NCBI GenBank assembly: GCA_003427395.1 | Contig: BFEA01000214.1 | Coordinates: forward strand, 814,187 to 836,016 | Direction: 5' to 3' | DNA from: Chara braunii | Lineage: Eukaryota > Streptophyta > Charophyceae > Charales > Characeae | Length of the DNA: 21,830 nt | Part shown: positions 18,641-21,830 of the stretch, one piece after another | Numbering within the stretch: the stretch's first letter is position 1 | Layout: each line of letters begins with the position of its first letter | Translations under genes and position numbers: made by a program | The notes under the pieces: model-generated | Told to the model about the DNA's origin: nothing | What the model saw: the letters and a program-made list of their open reading frames with translations, nothing else | The model's database searches: none

Positions 18641-20214
18641 TGTTGCTAGAAGAGTTCAAGGATTTAGTTGAGCCGCCGACAAGAGTAGTATCGCGGCCCA
18701 TCCAGCATCGTATCGAGATAGGAGCGGTACACAGGATGTCCCCGCCGGAGTTGGAGGAGCTACGCAAGCAGTTAGACGAACTCCTAGAGAAGGGTTGGAT
18801 TAGGCCCAGTTCATCTCCGTTTGGAGCACCGGTGCTATTCGTCCCCAAGAAGGAAGGAGAGCTTAGAATGTGTATTGACTATAGGGGTCTGAATGCTATT
18901 ACAGTGAAGAATGCAGAGTCGCTGCCCTGCATAGATGATGTTTTAGATCGGGTGCGGGGATGTAAGTATTTTTCGAAAATAGACCTTAAGTCCGGATACC
19001 ATCAGATAGAGGTCCATCCCGATGATCGGTATAAGACCGCATTTCGGACTAGGTATGGGCACTACGAGTTTATAGTCATGCCCTTTGGACTAACCAACGC
19101 GCCAGCGACTTTTCAGCGTTGTATGAATGACCTGTTTAGACCATGGTTAGATAAATTTGTAGTAGTCTACTTAGATGATATCCTAGTCTTTAGTAAGACC
19201 CTCCAGGAGCACCAGGGTCACCTGAGGCAGGTCTTGGAGAAGCTGAGAGAGGCTAACTTCAAGATCAACCTCAAGAAGTGCGAGTGGGCAAAGACCCAAG
19301 TTTTGTACTTAGGCCACGTCTTAGACGGAGACGACATTAAGCCAGAGGATAGCAAAATTGCAGCGATTAGGGATTGGCCTACACCCTGCACGCTGACAGA
19401 GTTGCGATCGTTTTTAGGCCTAGCGAACTGCTACAGGAAGTTTGTGAGAAACTTCTCTACCATCGCTGCGCCCCTTCGCAAATTGCTAAGGAAAGAAACA
19501 ATCTGGAAGTGGGATAAGGACTGCACGTCTGCCATGAAGAAGTTGAAGCGGGCGTTGATAGAGTATACAGTCCTTAAAGTCGCCGATCCGTCCTTACCTT
19601 TCGTTGTTACCACTGATGCGAGCCAATATGGCATAAGTGCTGTACTACAGCAAGACGATGGCAACGGCTATAGACCCGTAGAGTTCATGGCTGCTAGGAT
19701 GCCTTCAGAGAAGGTAGCGATATCCACCTACGAGAGGGAACTCTACGCTCTCAGGCAAGCACTAGAACACTGGAAGCACTACTTGCTTGGGAGGCACTTC
19801 AATGTGTTTTCCGACCACGAGATTCTGAGGCGGATGAAGACAAAGGCCAAGATGACACCTAAGTTGACTAGGTGGGCCGTAGAAATAGACCAATATGATT
19901 TTGAGCTCAAGCCAGTAAAAGGAAAGTATAATGTAGTTGCGGACGCTCTGAGTAGGAGATCAGACTACTTTGGAGCGATAGTCCATTATCTGGATATAGG
20001 GAAGGACCTGCAACCGAAAGTAAGAGAGGCATATGCGCAGGATCATATCTACAGTGACCTTCTTAAGAGAGTAAAGGAGGCCCCAAAGACTGAACCACAT
20101 TACCGCACTACAGAGGGTTTGTTATTTGAGAAGACTGATGTGGTAGACCGCTTGTGCGTCCCCAACAGTGAGGAGATTCGTAGCCTGATCTTGGGGGAAT
20201 GCCACGATACATAG
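18640..20214 (+). pseudogene. reverse transcriptase and RNase H (plus element)
   Basis: 524 open codons with no ATG at the true beginning; the first codons are TTG TTG CTA. Compared with the other element, the linker between HRIEI and VHRMSPPELEEL is shortened by several residues. RT motifs: FVPKKEGELRMCIDYRGLN, FSKIDLKSGYHQIEV (Asp115), VMPFGLTNAPATFQ, VVVYLDDILVF (Asp179, Asp180). The RNase H residues are VTTDASQYG (Asp326), YERELYAL (Glu367), FSDHE (Asp392) and VVADALSRR (Asp435). All catalytic acids are present. It ends in a TAG inside the integrase zinc site (HDT-stop-GHFG). The missing gag and protease make the fragment non-autonomous. Confidence 0.95.
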
Positions 20215-20994
20215 GGACACTTCGGTTGGCAAAAGACTCTAGCCAATCTAATGTGCGCGTATACTTGGCCAGGGATGAAAGCCAACTGCATAGAGTACGT
20301 CCGCAGTTGTAAGGTCTGCCAAAGGAATAAGACTACTACGCGTGCTCCTCTAGGTCTTCTCAGACCCCTGCCTATTCCTGACCAGGCCGGAGATTCAGTG
20401 TCCATTGATTTCATGGACACCAGCGTCAAGAGTAGGCATAGTAAGAGCCAAGTCATGGCTATAGTAGATAGATTTAGCAAGTATGCAGTTTTTGTTCCAT
20501 TGCTTGCGGAGGCACGTACAGAGTTAGTAGTTCAGAAGTTTTTTTACCATTGGGTCAGTAAACACGGGGTCCCGCTGTCTATAGTTAGCGATAGAGACAC
20601 CCGGTTCACTAGTCAGAACTGGCAGGAGTTGATGAGAGTATATGGCTCCAAGCTGCTGACGTCATCTGGCCGTCATCCAGAGACTAACGGTCAGACTGAG
20701 CAAATGAATAAACTCCTACAGCAAGTTCTGAGAATGTACATTAGACCTGATCAGACTAATTGGGATGAGATGCTCCCAAAGGTAGCCAGTGCCTACAATA
20801 ACAGCCTGCACCTGTCCACGTGTCGCACTCCCAACGAGTTACACAAGTCCTTTAGACCACGCAGACCATTTGAGGGACTTAACTGGGATCAGATTCATAG
20901 GCTACCGCCCGGTACTAGGGAGTTCGCGTTACAGCACGAGAAAGAGTTAGCTAAAAGCTATTGCCCGTGTATAGAGGACCGTGGCCAATTCTAG
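20215..20994 (+). pseudogene. integrase (plus element), C-terminal part deleted
   Basis: Same phase as the RT and separated only by the TAG at 20212-20214, which falls between the zinc-site histidines (H-x4-H). The cysteines follow in SCKVCQRNK. Counting from 20251, the core has VSIDF (Asp53), SDRDTRF (Asp114) and GQTE (Glu150), a D,D-35-E triad intact by eye. After LQHEKELAK the phase is lost: the next recognisable segment, LLPVYRGPWPILEV, is in another frame. About 45 residues present in the minus element (including VGDYVWVK) are absent here. The frame ends meaninglessly at 20994. Confidence 0.93.
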
Positions 20995-21356
20995 AAGTCA
21001 AAGGCGGAGAAGATGGGCCGTCCTATACGGTAGAGATTCCAGCGCACCTCCACACCTACCCCGTATTTCACGCATCAAAGTTACTGCTGTGTGTCACAAG
21101 TCAACAGTTTCCCTCCAGAAGGTCCATGATCCCTCCGGATATGGATGGAAGATATGACATTGACGGCATTGTCGGTGAAGATGTATTCAGAACAGGAGGA
21201 AGAGGTCGTCCTCAAAAACAGTACAAGGTTAGATTCGCATATCAGGAACCGGAAGACGACCGCTGGTTTACCAGGACTGAACTTCTAGAAACAGCTCCCG
21301 ACATAGTTAGAGCCTACGAAAGAGACAGGAAGGGTGAAGGTCCTGCCTTGGACTGA
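20955..21356 (+). pseudogene. integrase tail with chromodomain-like C-terminus (plus element)
   Basis: From LLPVYRGPW onward this phase reads the end of the integrase barrel, TYPVFHASKLL, and a chromodomain-like module. The module is DGRYDIDGIVGEDVF, then QKQYKVRFAYQEPEDDRWF and TRTELLETAP, finishing AYERDRKGEGPALD with TGA at 21354-21356. The Y-x-V-x-F and W positions match chromodomain geometry, but the full aromatic cage is not evident, as in many plant Ty3 tails. It is out of frame with the core owing to the deletion upstream. Confidence 0.88.
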
Positions 21357-21830
21357 GATCTTCTCGGAGGACCTCGAATTTAGGCCGGCGGGAGTGAAAC
21401 GGTTTTCACCTTTGCAGAGGCAGATGCAGATCCTAGGGTTCGATCCCTAGACCTTACCTTACCCATGTACAGTATCGAGTTGACCCCTGAGTGTTTGAAC
21501 CCACGACCTATGTTTTGTAAGTTGTTGTTTGTCTGTTGTAGGTCTGTAGGTGGTAGGGGTTCGATCTGTAGACTTGTCAGATAGGAGTCCTAGGAGTTCT
21601 AGAAATCGTAGCTAGGGCTCTCCCGAAGGGTCAAAGTCGTAGCCGCTACAGTACCGAAAGGCCAAGTCTGTGGACTTCCGGAAGGTTCCGAGAGTGGCCT
21701 TTCGAGTTTAGCCTCACGTTTAGACAGAGGCAAGTGGCCAAGTGGTGGATCAACCGCAGTACGTTCGCAGTACGATAGCGGTAGGTTAGCAGTGCGTCCC
21801 CATGCAGTCAGCGGTATGGTCCAGTCAGTC
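21357..21830 (+). other. 3' flank or partial 3' LTR of the plus element
   Basis: No gene is seen. A weak purine-rich GGCGGGAG at about 21387-21394 is followed by TGAAACGG, which could be polypurine tract plus LTR start, but no second copy exists to confirm it. The stretch contains GGGTTCGATCC (21436-21446) and a similar GGGTTCGATC near 21558, plus TGGCCAAGTGG (21735-21745). These resemble tRNA B- and A-box words but are in the wrong order for a tRNA. CGCAGTACG is repeated near 21756 and 21766. Confidence 0.4.

Larger units (their letters stand above)
18637..21356 (+). mobile_element. second Ty3/gypsy retrotransposon fragment, lacking gag and protease
   Basis: RT, RNase H, integrase and a chromodomain-like tail follow in Ty3/gypsy order. 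The residues are clearly related to, but different from, the minus element, for example YRPVEFMAARMPSEK against LRPLKYYSKRMPSHK. It is therefore a different family, not an inverted copy. It starts abruptly in the linker before RT. It carries a nonsense codon between RNase H and integrase and a deletion in the integrase C-terminus. Confidence 0.92.

Noticed and set aside
13165-21356. The two retrotransposons as an inverted duplication of one element
   Set aside because: Their RT, RNase H and integrase residues differ widely, so they are separate families placed head to head.
21725-21800. tRNA gene around TGGCCAAGTGG
   Set aside because: No anticodon arm, T-arm or acceptor stem can be paired around it; the B-box-like words lie upstream rather than downstream.

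Overview
The window looks like repeat-rich nuclear DNA from a large streptophyte genome. A charophyte alga such as Chara is my guess, not something I could prove. The evidence is: two Ty3/gypsy retrotransposons with chromodomain-like C-termini, a decayed Helitron Rep/helicase, a fragment of plant-type mitochondrial nad7 sitting in nuclear-type DNA, many microsatellites, and no intact host gene or operon-like layout. One undetermined base (N) at 13855 shows this is draft assembly.

Layout. 1-2170: a GT microsatellite and short tandem or direct duplications, no convincing gene. 2175-3074: an unrecognised degenerate reading frame interrupted by a ~347-bp nad7 fragment (NUMT); the host frame resumes directly after it. 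3075-5830: mostly featureless, with a 36-bp-arm inverted repeat (5075-5183) and a 28-bp tandem repeat (5588-5687). 5829-6698: a broken frame with repeated RING-like zinc-ligand patterns. 6895-7052: a tandemly duplicated hairpin unit. 7085-7715: an ATC/CAT compound satellite. 7985-8150: a pyrimidine tract.

8250-9120 (minus): an unrecognised, codon-biased but broken frame that begins at a good splice acceptor. It lies just downstream of a Helitron Rep/helicase pseudogene (9371-11806, minus) with five internal stops and a damaged Walker A motif. 11919-13160 holds more microsatellites, a 40-bp tandem repeat and the probable 3' LTR of the next element.

13165-18583 (minus): a decayed Ty3/gypsy element with gag (CCHC knuckle), protease, RT, RNase H, integrase and chromodomain-like tail, preceded (in element sense, followed) by a polypurine tract and LTR start. 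18637-21356 (plus): a second, related but distinct Ty3/gypsy element lacking gag and protease. The two meet head to head at about 18584-18640, both cut at the 5' end. 21357-21830 is the 3' flank or LTR of the second element.

None of the transposon proteins is intact. Most in-frame stops (TGA/TAG), the Walker A change and one RT active-site change are explainable as single C-to-T or G-to-A transitions, which fits decay of methylated repeats. I found no RNA gene, CRISPR array or complete functional system.
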